Below are positions 31,744 to 41,800 of a stretch of 64,000 nucleotides of DNA, in pieces. This stretch comes from Takakia lepidozioides (Eukaryota; Streptophyta; Takakiopsida; Takakiales; Takakiaceae). Under the pieces are notes generated by a model. The model ran no database searches, had not been told where the DNA came from, and saw nothing but the letters and a program-made list of their open reading frames with translations. Where the stretch lies: assembly GCA_030704615.1 (NCBI GenBank), contig CM060734.1:37528042-37592041 (forward strand). Direction: 5' to 3'. Numbering within the stretch: position 1 is the stretch's first letter; the number at the start of each line of letters is the position of its first letter. Position numbers and translations under genes: made by a program.

Positions 31744-33492
31744 TCACCTGCCTGCTGCAGCATAGGTGTGCATAGAAGTGGACACATACTGCCCATCCCA
31801 CTTGACGAAGCAATTTACCATGCGTTCCGCTCGCTCCACATCACCATGAATTCTGCAAGCACCAAGTAAGGCACCCCACACTGAAGCATCTGGTTTGACT
31901 GGCATTTGGATAATGAACTCCTCTGCCTCAGTCACTTGCCCTGCACGACCTAGAAGGTCCACCATGCAGCCAAAATGTTCCATTGTAGGAGTGAGTCCAT
32001 AATCACAACTCATAGAACCAAAGTAATAACGGCCTTCATCCACCAGGCCCACATGGCTGCATGCAGAGAGGAGACATGTAAAAGTGACATTGTTTGGCTT
32101 CAAGCCTTCTTGTTGCATTTGTTCATAGAGTTTGAGGGCCTCCCTACCACACCCATTCTGAGCATACCCTACCATCAGCGCATTCCATGAGGCCAGATCG
32201 CGATGAGACATAATGTCAAACACTTGACGCGCATCCTCTATGCTCCCACATTTGGCATACATATCAACTAGGGCACTCTCCAGAATGATATCTGGCACAA
32301 TTCCAGCTTTGCTGATGTCAGCATGAACCTCTTTGCCATTTTCAAGGGCTGCCAGGCTGGCACATGCATTAAGAACACAAATGTACGTGACTTTGTCCGG
32401 CATCACCCCTTCCTCGGTCATTTGCTCATACATCTCCAAGGCCTCCCTACCACACCCCTGCTGACCATATCCTGCGATCATGGCATTCCACGAGACCACA
32501 TTTCGTTCAGCCATATTGTCAAAAACTTGACGTGCATCATCTACGCTCCCGCATTTGGCATACATATCAACAAGAGCGGTCCCTAGAATGATATCTTGTG
32601 CAACTCCAGCTTTGCTGATGTCAGCATGAACCTGTTTGCCATTTTCCAGGGATGTAAGGCTAGCACATGCATTGAGAACACAAATATAAGTGACCCTGTC
32701 CGCGGTCAATCCTTCCCGTGTCATTTGCTCATAGACTTCCAAAGCCTCCTTGCCACACCCATGCTGGGCGTATCCTGCTATCAGTGCAGTCCACGAAACC
32801 ACATTCCGTTCAGACATGCCATCGAACACTTGGCGAGCATCCATCATGTTCCCGCATTTGGCATACATATTAGCAAGGGCAGTCTCCAGAATGATATCTG
32901 GCACAATTCCAGCTCTCATTATGTGAGCATGGACCTCTTTGCCCTTTTCCAGGGCTGCCACCCCAGCACATGCATTGAGAACACAAATGAATGTGACCCT
33001 GTTGGGGACCAAACCTTCATGTAACATCCGCTGATACAGGTCCAAGGCCTCCCTACCACAACCATGCTTGGCATATCCTGCTATCATTACAGTCCAGGCA
33101 AACATATCTCGTTCAGGCATTTTGTCAAACACTGCGCGTGCATCTGACACACTTCCGCACTTAGCATACATGTTGACAAGGGACGTTAGTAGAAAGAAGC
33201 TTGGCTTGAATCCACTTTGAATAATATGGGCATGCACCTGCTTTCCCTCTGCTAGGCCTTTCATCTTTATGCACTCCTGCAAGAGACATACATAAATATT
33301 ACAGTCGGCCAAAATGACTCTCTGGTTCAAAATCTGGAGCGCCTCTTTCAATTGTCCTGTCTTGCATAGTGTTCTCACAGCTCCACAAGCAGAATAATTC
33401 CTGCCGATTCCCTCATTTTGACGTCTTCCAAAAGCAGCCATCATGATGGAGGTGCTTGATTCAAATAACTGTGGCTCATCGAACCCTGCCAT
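31744..33492 (-). CDS. PLS-class PPR protein, C-terminus lost
   Basis: 582 residues, no intron. After a short leader come about four P-L-S triplets, each about 101 residues, with the signatures NMYAKCGS..DARAVFDKM, W...IAGYA..GCGREAL..Y..M..EG, and VTYICVLNACASL.ALE.GK.VHA. The last part is VGLVDEGRYYFGSM, CMVDLLGRAGQ, MPVKPDASVWGALLGACRIHGD, entering the E motif. The frame ends ...YAAAGR-TGA where TGG (Trp) is conserved. It would bind organellar RNA, with each repeat contacting one base. Without E+/DYW it might act only if partnered in trans. Intact frame but probably a recent pseudogene. Start Met chosen as the first in frame; no clear transit peptide. Confidence 0.8.
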   Translation of the reverse strand: MAGFDEPQLFESSTSIMMAAFGRRQNEGIGRNYSACGAVRTLCKTGQLKEALQILNQRVILADCNIYVCLLQECIKMKGLAEGKQVHAHIIQSGFKPSFFLLTSLVNMYAKCGSVSDARAVFDKMPERDMFAWTVMIAGYAKHGCGREALDLYQRMLHEGLVPNRVTFICVLNACAGVAALEKGKEVHAHIMRAGIVPDIILETALANMYAKCGNMMDARQVFDGMSERNVVSWTALIAGYAQHGCGKEALEVYEQMTREGLTADRVTYICVLNACASLTSLENGKQVHADISKAGVAQDIILGTALVDMYAKCGSVDDARQVFDNMAERNVVSWNAMIAGYGQQGCGREALEMYEQMTEEGVMPDKVTYICVLNACASLAALENGKEVHADISKAGIVPDIILESALVDMYAKCGSIEDARQVFDIMSHRDLASWNALMVGYAQNGCGREALKLYEQMQQEGLKPNNVTFTCLLSACSHVGLVDEGRYYFGSMSCDYGLTPTMEHFGCMVDLLGRAGQVTEAEEFIIQMPVKPDASVWGALLGACRIHGDVERAERMVNCFVKWDGQYVSTSMHTYAAAGR

Positions 33493-33683
33493 CCTGCATG
33501 ATAGTTACAAATCTTCACATTCAAACTCACATAATTTATCCCAAAGCTCCTAGATATTTCAAAGATTTACACTGCATAAGACATCTTGCCACATAGTTAC
33601 GGGTTCACAGACTACTGTGAGTACTGCTGTCATCTACTTGGAGAATAAACTGTAACCATTCTATCCGTGTGAGTTCAAACCCT

Positions 33684-33959
33684 TCACTTTATACCTATTG
33701 TACTCTCGACTGGAGCTCCATGGTGTACATCGACATCAGAACCATCACCAGATTGTGCTCGGTCTTGGAACATGGCACATAGCTCTGCTTTTAAAGGAGC
33801 ATTCAACAAACCCTCAATACAAAGGGCCACCTTTGTGCTCACATGTCTGAAGTCTGGCAATGTTGGACTTCTCTGTGGAAGGCCGCCAGGGGGAAGCCAA
33901 TGAGCCCATAGCTCAATCACAAACTTGGCTACACCAAATCCAAGAGTCTTTGAAGTCAT
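33684..33959 (-). CDS. Unrecognised 91-codon frame
   Basis: MTSKTLGFGVAKFVIELWAHW...HVSTKVALCIEGLLNAPLKAELCAMF. Protein-like composition but no domain recognised. It lies 190 bp upstream of the PPR start on the same strand and could be an exon of an unrelated fragment. Confidence 0.25.
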   Translation of the reverse strand: MTSKTLGFGVAKFVIELWAHWLPPGGLPQRSPTLPDFRHVSTKVALCIEGLLNAPLKAELCAMFQDRAQSGDGSDVDVHHGAPVESTIGIK

Positions 33960-35370
33960 AGGGGAATACTCTTGAGCAACCTACTTCCATACCCTGCTAA
34001 CAGGAAAGACAACCACTGATAGAAACAGATTAAGGGCCAGGCCGCACCTGCCGGGTTAAGGAGCCGAAGAGGTTAGTAACAGGGCATTTTGGATGAGCGG
34101 GTTTACAGGAAAACGGCAGTGTGTTGACCCCCAACCTCCTTTAACCTTACGCCGCACCTGCCGGCTACAGAGCCGGTGCGAAAAAGATTTCATCACTCGT
34201 GCGTTCATCCTTGGCACACTTTTTCTTGGGAACGCGTAATAGAACCTTTCGTGCACATGAGGGGAACATACAGGATGCACTGCGGTGCTGTGTGGAGAAC
34301 GCGCCAATCGAGAACCTTGAGGGAACGAACGAATGTCGGGAATTGAAAACGCTGATATCCGTCGAAGGTTCTCCCAAACGGACCTCTAAACGTACAGTAG
34401 TTACCCCCCCTTACCCCCCCCCCCCTTTTGGGCTGTCGCCTCCGGTTAACCATGCCGGACAGGCCCCGACAGGGTTAGTAACCACTCCGCTATGTGCGGC
34501 CCTGGTTAAGGAAAATCTGGCGGGTAAGTACACCATATTTGCTCCTTAACCCCCCATGTGCAGCCCACCCCTTACATATTCACAACAAGGAGCATACTGT
34601 CATACTGGGATACAGTCCTATATGCAAACCTATCACATGTACATGGTCACAAACTGTCTCAGGTGTAAATGATGATAGCCTTACCTTATGAAACCTGGTG
34701 TCCCACAATAGTGAAGGAACTTCTGCCAAACAAAACTGGTTGTGACCATGAAACATTTCATCCAGGGGATGTCATTCATTAGAAATATGGACAGAATATT
34801 CTAGTGGCACCTCTCTTGATCGAATTGGAAGTCTAACCAAAAGTATCGGTGCTAAAGCAGATGAAACCCTTTGCGTACTCAGCCAATAAACTCTGTTTCA
34901 TTTCCAACAAGCGGCTCGTCATGTAATCCTTAAACGATGACGCGACCTGAATCAGGTCGGGTCATTTTTCATCCATCCCGTAACTTCCTTGGATCACCTC
35001 CGATTTCGTTCATCCCTGAACGAAAAATGTAGCGCGGAAAATTTTCTGTCCGTTCCAATTTACAGCAGGCTGAAGCAATGAATGCTCCGCCGTCTAGAAT
35101 TTCCTAAGTGACAGGGGTGTCTAAAATGCATGGCCCAGGAGGTGTCAGCGGCGTTGACCCCGCTGACTGGGCAGGCGCCAAGGCCCGCTGGCCTGGAGTT
35201 GCCGGCATGGCTGATTTTTGCACCTATCACAAGGCATTTGTCAGGCAAAGGCAAGAAAAAAATGAGCTTATCAAAAAAAAGGCAATGAGAAAAAAATGCA
35301 TGTCACAGTGAAAGTCAAAAAAAAAAAACCTGTCAAAAGAAAAGAAGAAATTTCTGATAATTAGGGATAA
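33960..35370. other. Non-coding stretch with homopolymer tracts
   Basis: A poly-C tract at 34403-34425 and A-rich runs at 35256-35335. A 'gaaagtcaaaa...cctgtca' block (about 35310-35337) recurs inverted at about 44910-44945. No gene seen. Confidence 0.4.
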
Positions 35371-35950
35371 TTTGATTACTAAATCCACCTAGGTGAGGCT
35401 CACAAAGCCTGAATATGTAGAGCAGTTTCATTCGGGCCTTGATTCTAGAGTGGTCCAGGAATTACTGTGGGGCGCCTATGTAGGAAGGCCACGTGTATTA
35501 AGGAATGAGATGAGGGGGTCCATAAAAAGAAGGGAGGAATTGGCTAAATTTAGAATAGGGAGTCTTGTAGGGTTGACATGTGTCCAGGGCCTTCTAGAAG
35601 GGTCCCACCGCCCTGAGAGGCTATATAAGGGACCCCCCTCTTACTACCTACTAACTTATTACCTACTAAATCAGTAAATAGTGGGCTATGCTAAGGCAGG
35701 GCGCCAAAAAAAAACAGCAAACAACAAACATGAATCAATTAATTAATAGAGTTAAGTGAATATATATAGACTACAAAGGTACAAATGAATAGAAAATCTG
35801 CCAGGGATTAGTGATAGTTATTAGCAATTTTATTAGTAAGTCCACCTAGAGGCTATGAGAGGCTAAAAAAGGTACAAATTGTTAGTAGTTTTTGTTAATC
35901 TTACTAGTAAGTCCACCTAGGGGAGCCTCACCGAGCACTGCCAGTAGCGT
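35371..35950 (+). promoter_or_regulatory. Promoter-like block: heat-shock-type element and TATA box, with short repeats
   Basis: 'ccTTCtaGAAgg' at about 35589-35600 is a minimal inverted nTTCnnGAAn heat-shock element. About 20 bp on, CTATATAAGGG (about 35621) is a good TATA box. 'agtaagtccacctag' recurs near 35376, 35838 and 35910. The layout looks like a fragment of an LTR or of a mobile promoter; no reading frame follows. Confidence 0.35.
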
Positions 35951-36117
35951 TTTTCTTAGGAAATTTAAAAAACAACACGAGTGGCTCCAGAAAATAACAT
36001 TACATTTTGTTTATCCACTGAAATCATCCACTTATGTACCATAATCCATATATATCATCCATATTTGGCAAATGCATCTATAATTTATTTTTATTTGGAG
36101 AAATTTGGTAATTTCAT

Positions 36118-37284
36118 GATTCACCTGGGTTCCACAATCCTCACTAACCTGTTGGTTTTTGTGGGGGCTTGTGATGGGACCAGGTGAGGATCCTCACCTA
36201 CTTTGAAGTTTCTTGAGCATGCAGATTGGGATATGGGCTGAGGAGACCTAGGGATTTGTGCGTTGTGAGGTGGCTGCTGCCTGCAGCCCCGATTTCAACC
36301 CGACTGCCCCTGGCTTGACATGCTACAGCCTGCGTTCTAGCCTTTGTCGTTCTGCCGCCGATGCGCAGCTTGGCCTGACTAGCCTGTTTCCTGAGGCTTG
36401 CATACAAACCATACCCTACCTTTTGATCTTTGACAACAAAGCCTGTGGATTATTAAGCTAGGTTGTAAGTTCTTTTGGCCAAAGAGGATCTGGTTTTTGG
36501 TGGTATATTTTTGGCGGTTTTGGGTATCTATGGACCTAGTGGCCTTGAAGTTTAAGGCGGCAACCTGATAGGGTACTGCCCTACTCCTTTTCGGGCCTAC
36601 TTCTGATGTGTACTGGATCGTAGTAAGGTGTTCTTTGCATATCTTAGCATGGAACTCTTGAAGGATGAAGATGGTAAGCTGCAATGGGATCCTACCTATA
36701 GTTTTGGATCTGTCATGACATCATGACATCAGGCCTATGACCTGCAATCTGATTTTTTATATACAAAAGAGGCTGGATCTCGGCTGTTCATGTTGCTTGT
36801 TGGTACAAGTCTTGAACCTGCAATTTGACAGGCTGCATTCACATTCCCTTGATACCTTGTATGATCACATGTCTCAGGGTGAATACAAATGATATGGAAT
36901 CTATTTCATCTTGCTCAAGTTGGACTGCTTGGTGGCATATTGAGATTCTGACAAACTGCAGGCTGGTCCTTATGCCTTGGCTGATGCATGACCTACCATA
37001 ATTAATGGCTGAAATGGTAAGCTGTTGGTATATGTACAGGCTGAACCAAAAGGCCTTGCAGCCTGCACAGGGACAGCAATATCTTATCTTGTCCCACACA
37101 AGAACAAACCCCGCCCTCCCACCTTGTTTTGTCTTGGATGATTGGGTGGTGTCTTTTTGGGATGATTTGACAAGACTGGAAATGTGAGATAGTGCCCTAT
37201 CCAGGGTTGTTTATGTCTTTAATTGACAATGACCCTTATGGGTCCTGTCCATGTCTTGACATGACGTGAATATCTTCACACTCT
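36118..37284 (+). repeat. Dispersed repeat Y, copy 1 (inverted relative to 53881-55003)
   Basis: About 1.17 kb shared in reverse complement with 53881-55003. It contains the 18-bp perfect palindrome AGGTGAGGATCCTCACCT at 36182-36199. One end carries the block 'catgtcttgacatgac', which is also the terminal sequence of the inverted-repeat element at 37376. The minus strand has an 86-codon frame conserved in the other copy, but no domain. Probably a non-autonomous DNA transposon. Confidence 0.85.
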
Positions 37285-38350
37285 CTCCCTCTCTCTTATT
37301 AACTTTTTCTACCCCCTCTTTCCCTCTGTGGTTTTTTTTTTTTTGTGAGCAGCACGAAAGAGAGGAGAGAGAGAGAAGATATTTTTTGTCATGTCAAGAC
37401 AAAGACAGGACCCCTAGGGTCGTTGTCATGAAAGAATAAATAGACATATCAGCCACTTAACAATGGCACCATCCATCAATCATCAAGCTTATAAAATCCA
37501 GAATTACATCCATGCACAGTAGTGTGTTCATGTCAGTATTATTCATAATCCAGAGAGTATGCCACTGATGTTGATTGTCCATCAGTCAAGATCATGATAC
37601 ACTTACATAGGCCTGGGTGGGATGGCGGGTACTTGGCCATATTTTGGCCTTGATGTATTGCAAGTCATATAGTCATACAGATTTACCGTCTGCAAGCTGT
37701 AATCCAAGCATACTTACTAAAACCCCATGGGTGTCATGGAGGGTTTTCTTGAAAAGAAATAAACACTTGGATATCATAGATTTAAATACCTTGCATTGCC
37801 AGTATTTGTTTAGACTGGTGTGCAGTACAGCTTGCCCCACAGGGGATGTGGATATGTCTGGTAAGTTTTCCAAAACATCCCTATACCTTTACTTCTTGCT
37901 ACAGCTGAAAATCAAAGCTCATGACACAACAAGGTAAATATAAAGGACTGCATACATATCCTGTGACAGTTAACCCTTCACATCATTCCACATTTGACCA
38001 TATCATTACACCATGTCCAGGGGGTATTTCTACTTGACCACCCTGGCTGCCTCAAAAACCAGTTACCATTTATATAACTGTCATATTTTAGTGTCAGCCG
38101 AATAGCCACAGGCAGAAACTTCATCATACCCTGGCCTAAGCATCTAGCTAACAAAGCCATCTGGGTTGGAACATAACAGGGGCATTTTACCAACAGAGGT
38201 AGCCGAGTAGCTGCAGCAACCATTTCCTTGCAGCCTCTCACTTTGTTTCCAACTACCATAAGGTAAGCAAAGCAAACTAGGGCTTGGAAAACAGATCTGT
38301 GTCTCTCACACACGCCATCATAAATCAGGTTGTCACCATATAACAGAGGT

Positions 38351-38978
38351 GAGGTCTCCGCCAACACCACAGCACTGCTACCTTAACCAAAACAAGGTCT
38401 TGCCAAGCACAAGAAAAAAGAGCTTGGTCTCAAAAGATAGGGTTTATAAAGGGAGGGAGAGAGACTTCATTGTGCCGCCATTCATCAAAGATCCAGAGGA
38501 GGGCTTCTAGGGAAACGTCATAGGCATGTAGGTGGTACCTCCGCCATCACTGCCGCGGTTCCCTTGTGCAGCAAAAAAACAGACAACTGAGACAAGGAAT
38601 CTTCCCTCATCTCTAAGCCACCGCCATCGCCTTAAAGAGCCCGCCCAGGCGTTGCTCACAAAAGCCATAAACACTCAAGGATTGGCAGCTTAAGGTATCT
38701 GCAGCATGAGCACCATCGCTCCTCACAATTTGTCTGTTTTTTTGCTGCACAAGGGAACAAAGGCAGTGATGGCGGAGGTACCACCTGCCTGCTTGTGAAG
38801 TTTCCCTAGGAGCCCTCCTCTGGATCTTTGATGAATGGCGGCATCTTGGTAAAACAAGGAAGTCTCTCTCTCCCTCCCTTTATAAACCGTACCTTATGAG
38901 ACACAACTATTTTTTCTTGTGTTTGGCAAGACTTTGCTTTGGTTAAGGTAGCAGTGCTGTGGTGTTGGCGGAGACCTC
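38351..38978. repeat. 628-bp imperfect palindrome (foldback)
   Basis: Left arm 38351-38587 and right arm 38730-38978 are reverse complements with small gaps: gaggtctccgcc...agcaaaaaaacagacaa versus ttgtctgttttttt...ggcggagacctc. The loop is about 140 bp. The transcript could form a long hairpin. Confidence 0.85.
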
Positions 38979-39559
38979 CCTGCACGGTTGGGCTTGTGGA
39001 GAGATGGCGACCATCCCCCAAACAATAATAAAAAAAAAAAGGTTCTTTTTTCTGTTTGTCTTGCTTCCCTGCTTTCTTTGGCATTCTCTGTGCTTAGATT
39101 CAAGTGTATTTGACCTCGATAGCAAGTGTGGAAGCCTGCTACTCACCTCGTGCATCCTCACTAACTCACAATGCGTTGTGGTTGTTTTGGGACGGGCACA
39201 GGTGAGGGCTTCCACTTAATATGCTGATTGCTAAGTGCTGCAGGGTACCATGAGGATTACAGAGGAGTGAAGATGGCGGCTGGCTGTGGATTCATCTTGA
39301 AATCTGAAAAACTAAACTACTCTATGTTTTTCATGATCCTACCTCTATGTTTGATCTGTGAAGGACAATATAGTGCTACTTGTGGTGGGTAATCCTTTCC
39401 AGATTGGTGGAGGGCCCCTGTTTTGCAATTATGGCTGAGACTGCCTTGCCGTGCCTTGCCTTGCCCCCAACCTGTCAGGTTAAGCATAAAGGCGCGGCAG
39501 CCCTTTGGGTACCTTCCCGTGCATTGTTTAAACCCTGCAATGGTGGCTGAGTTATGGTG

Positions 39560-40440
39560 GTTTGTGTGGGACACATACATCAGTTTTTAGGCCCTGATTT
39601 GCTTTGCCTCCGGTCTGTTAGGGTAAACATATAGGTGCTGCAAGTTATAGTTTGCTGCAGCCCTTTGGGTACCTTCCCGGACAGTGTTTAACCCAGCAAT
39701 GATGGCTGAGAATATGGTGACTTGTGAGCGCACACACATCAGTTTCTAGGCCCTGGCTTACTTGGCTTCAGCTTGTTAATAAACCTGGCAATGATGGCAA
39801 AGACCATGGTGGTTCGTGTGGGACACACACATCAGCTTGTAGTCTTTTTTGGCTTTGTCTCCAGCATGTGAGGTTTAACATACAGGTGCTGAATATGATG
39901 GCTTGTGTGGGACACACACATCAGTTCTTAGGCCTTGTTTAAACCTTTCAATGATGGCTGAGAAGATGGTGACTTGTGTGGGACACACACATTAATTCTT
40001 GGGCCATGGTCTAACTGGCTTTCAGCTTGTTAATAAACATGGCAATGATGGCAAAGATTATGGTGGCTTGTGTGGGACACACACATCAGTTTTTAGGCCC
40101 TGGTCTACTTGGCTTTCAGCTTGTTAATAAACCTGGCAATAATGGCAAAGATTATGATGGTAATTCGTGTGGGACACACACATCAGTTTGTGGGTCCTGT
40201 TTTGCTTTGTCTCCAACCTGTTAGGTTAAACATACAGGTACTGATATGATGGCTTGTGTGGGACACACGCATCAGTTTTTAGGCCCTGGTTAACCTTACA
40301 ATGATGGCAAAGATTATGATGGTTTGTGGGACACACACATCAGTTTTTTGGCCGTGGTTTACTTGGCTTTCATCTTCATAATAAACCTGGCAATGACGGG
40401 CAAAGATTATGGTGGTTTGTGCGGGACCCACACATCAATA
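39560..40440. repeat. Minisatellite built on 'gtgtgggacacacacatcag'
   Basis: About ten occurrences (39568, 39735, 39819, 39905, 39977, 40070, 40168, 40257, 40327, 40422), spaced about 70-160 bp, joined by recurring 'ttaggccctgg', 'cagcttgttaataaacctggcaatgatggcaaag'-type modules. Several short frames exist only because of the repeat. Confidence 0.85.
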
Positions 40441-40721
40441 TGGCCAAGTGGCCAAGTGCCCACCATCCCACCCAGACCTCTGAATGTATATCCTAATTAT
40501 GACTGGTGTTCAATCAGTATTTTTACTTACTCTTTGGATTATGAAGATTACTGACATGAACACATTATTGTGCATGGAGGTAATTCTGGATTTTCCAGCT
40601 TGATGATTGATGGATGGTGCCACTGAAAAGTGGCTGATATGTCTGATTATTCTTATTTTTCCTGACAACAACCCTAGGGATCTTGTCCTTGTCTTGACAT
40701 GACAAAAGTATCTTCCCTCTC

Positions 40722-41442
40722 TCTTTTTAACTTTTTCTGCAGAGGGGTCAACTCTGAGGTTAAGAAAACCATGCTTTGTCGCATTATTATGGGTTGATAA
40801 ATCTGACTTAGAGGCTGTAGTGTCCAAAGCCATGTCTGTTGCCATGAGATTATCTGATGAAAATGAAGTTAGGCAGAAAACATCCCTGATCTTGTTTCCA
40901 GTCAGTGACATGGGGGAGGACATCTTGGATGACCTCAAGGGTCTACCCACTCTCGGCACTAGACTGAAATTTAAACTCAGGGCAGGAAGCCTACCTTTGA
41001 ACAGCAAACAGAAGCAGAGAGGAAAGGGAGAGTGCAATTGCCCGTTGTGTGGGCAATCTGAAGACAATACTCATTTTCTGATACACTGTCCGGGGTTCTC
41101 TCACCAAAGAGACGCTCTCTTCAAATCTATCAAGGGAATTGTGCCTGTACCTACCAACTTTGAAAGTCTCAAGGCTGAGCCAAAAGCCCAGGCCCTCCTG
41201 AGGCCTAATTATTGGGCAAATCACACACAGAAGTTTGATGCTTGTGTGAAGGGATTTCTAGAGGATATCTGGAAAACCCAGATTAATTCTATATATGAAG
41301 GTAAGTCTTACTACCAACGTCAGCCCCTGACAGAGGCAGGTTCTGTCCCTTTTGTTTCCGCTCAAACTGGGCGCGGGGTCATTGGCCACAAGGCTACGGC
41401 AAACAACGTCTTATGAGTACAATCTTTTTAACTTTTTCTGCA
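40722..41442 (+). mobile_element. LINE 3' fragment insertion with 20-bp target-site duplication
   Basis: 681 bp (40742-41422) lie between two identical 20-bp copies of TCTTTTTAACTTTTTCTGCA (40722-40741 and 41423-41442). The uninterrupted counterpart of the target is present at about 37295-37360, directly supporting the insertion. The insert carries a LINE C-terminus. Confidence 0.85.
40820..41416 (+). CDS. LINE C-terminal zinc-knuckle region (5'-truncated)
   Basis: A 198-codon frame. LKFKLRAGSLPLNSKQKQRG, then C-N-C-P-L-C-G-Q...H-F-L-I-H-C-P-G-F...RD is the CCHC knuckle and flanks found after LINE RT domains. The RT is absent, as expected for 5' truncation at insertion. The frame runs to TGA at 41416, six bases before the target duplication, with no poly-A tail. 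It is intact but cannot function alone; similar sequence may still be coding elsewhere in the genome. Confidence 0.7.
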   Translation: MSKAMSVAMRLSDENEVRQKTSLILFPVSDMGEDILDDLKGLPTLGTRLKFKLRAGSLPLNSKQKQRGKGECNCPLCGQSEDNTHFLIHCPGFSHQRDALFKSIKGIVPVPTNFESLKAEPKAQALLRPNYWANHTQKFDACVKGFLEDIWKTQINSIYEGKSYYQRQPLTEAGSVPFVSAQTGRGVIGHKATANNVL

Positions 41443-41479
41443 CCCTCTCTCCCTTGTGGTTTGTTTATTTTTGTGAGCA

Positions 41480-41655
41480 GCAAAAAAAAAAAGGAGAGAG
41501 ATTGAGAGAGAGAGAGGGAGAAGGAGAGAGGGACAGAGAGAGGGAGAGATCAAGAAACCAAAAAGAAAATGGGGGGGGGGGGGGGGTGACTGAGCCCGTG
41601 GTGCTCAGCAGCTGCTGCTGGTGCTCAGTCACTTCCCCCCCCCCCCCTTTTTCTT
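41480..41655. repeat. Low-complexity A, GA, G and C tracts
   Basis: poly-A, then (GA)n to about 41550, a G run at about 41571-41586 and a C run at about 41634-41647. The two runs flank a region of inverted symmetry (tgagc...ctgctgctggtgctca). Confidence 0.8.
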
Positions 41656-41800
41656 TTCTCTTTGTTGCCCCCTCTCGAGACCCCGAGCACTTGCTGCTCT
41701 CAGCCCCCGACATGCTTGGTTTTTTTTGTTTTTGATCTGGAATGTAGAGGTTGTTTCCTAATGAGGCCAACTTGTGGGTTTGCATGACAGGTGCCAGCTT

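Larger units (their letters stand above)
37376..40719. mobile_element. Non-autonomous DNA transposon with about 270-bp terminal inverted repeats
   Basis: Left TIR about 37376-37660, right TIR about 40440-40713: the left blocks 'gtcatgtcaagacaaagacagg', 'gacatatcagccac', 'caccatccatcaatcatcaagc' and 'gggtgggatggcgggtacttggcc' all recur inverted, in order, at the right. Long TIRs are Mutator-like, but no transposase is encoded. The interior holds a 628-bp foldback and a minisatellite. I could not define a target duplication because both flanks are simple GA/CT sequence. Confidence 0.75.

Noticed and set aside
32323-33024. Plus-strand frames over the PPR gene
   Set aside because: Antisense shadows of the PPR repeats; the minus strand carries the family signatures.
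39560-40440. CRISPR-like regular repeats
   Set aside because: Spacing is irregular, spacers are themselves related, and the context is a plant transposon; it is a minisatellite.
41352-41785. Frames of 106-127 codons over GA, G and C tracts
   Set aside because: Low-complexity translation (RERERE, PPPPP).
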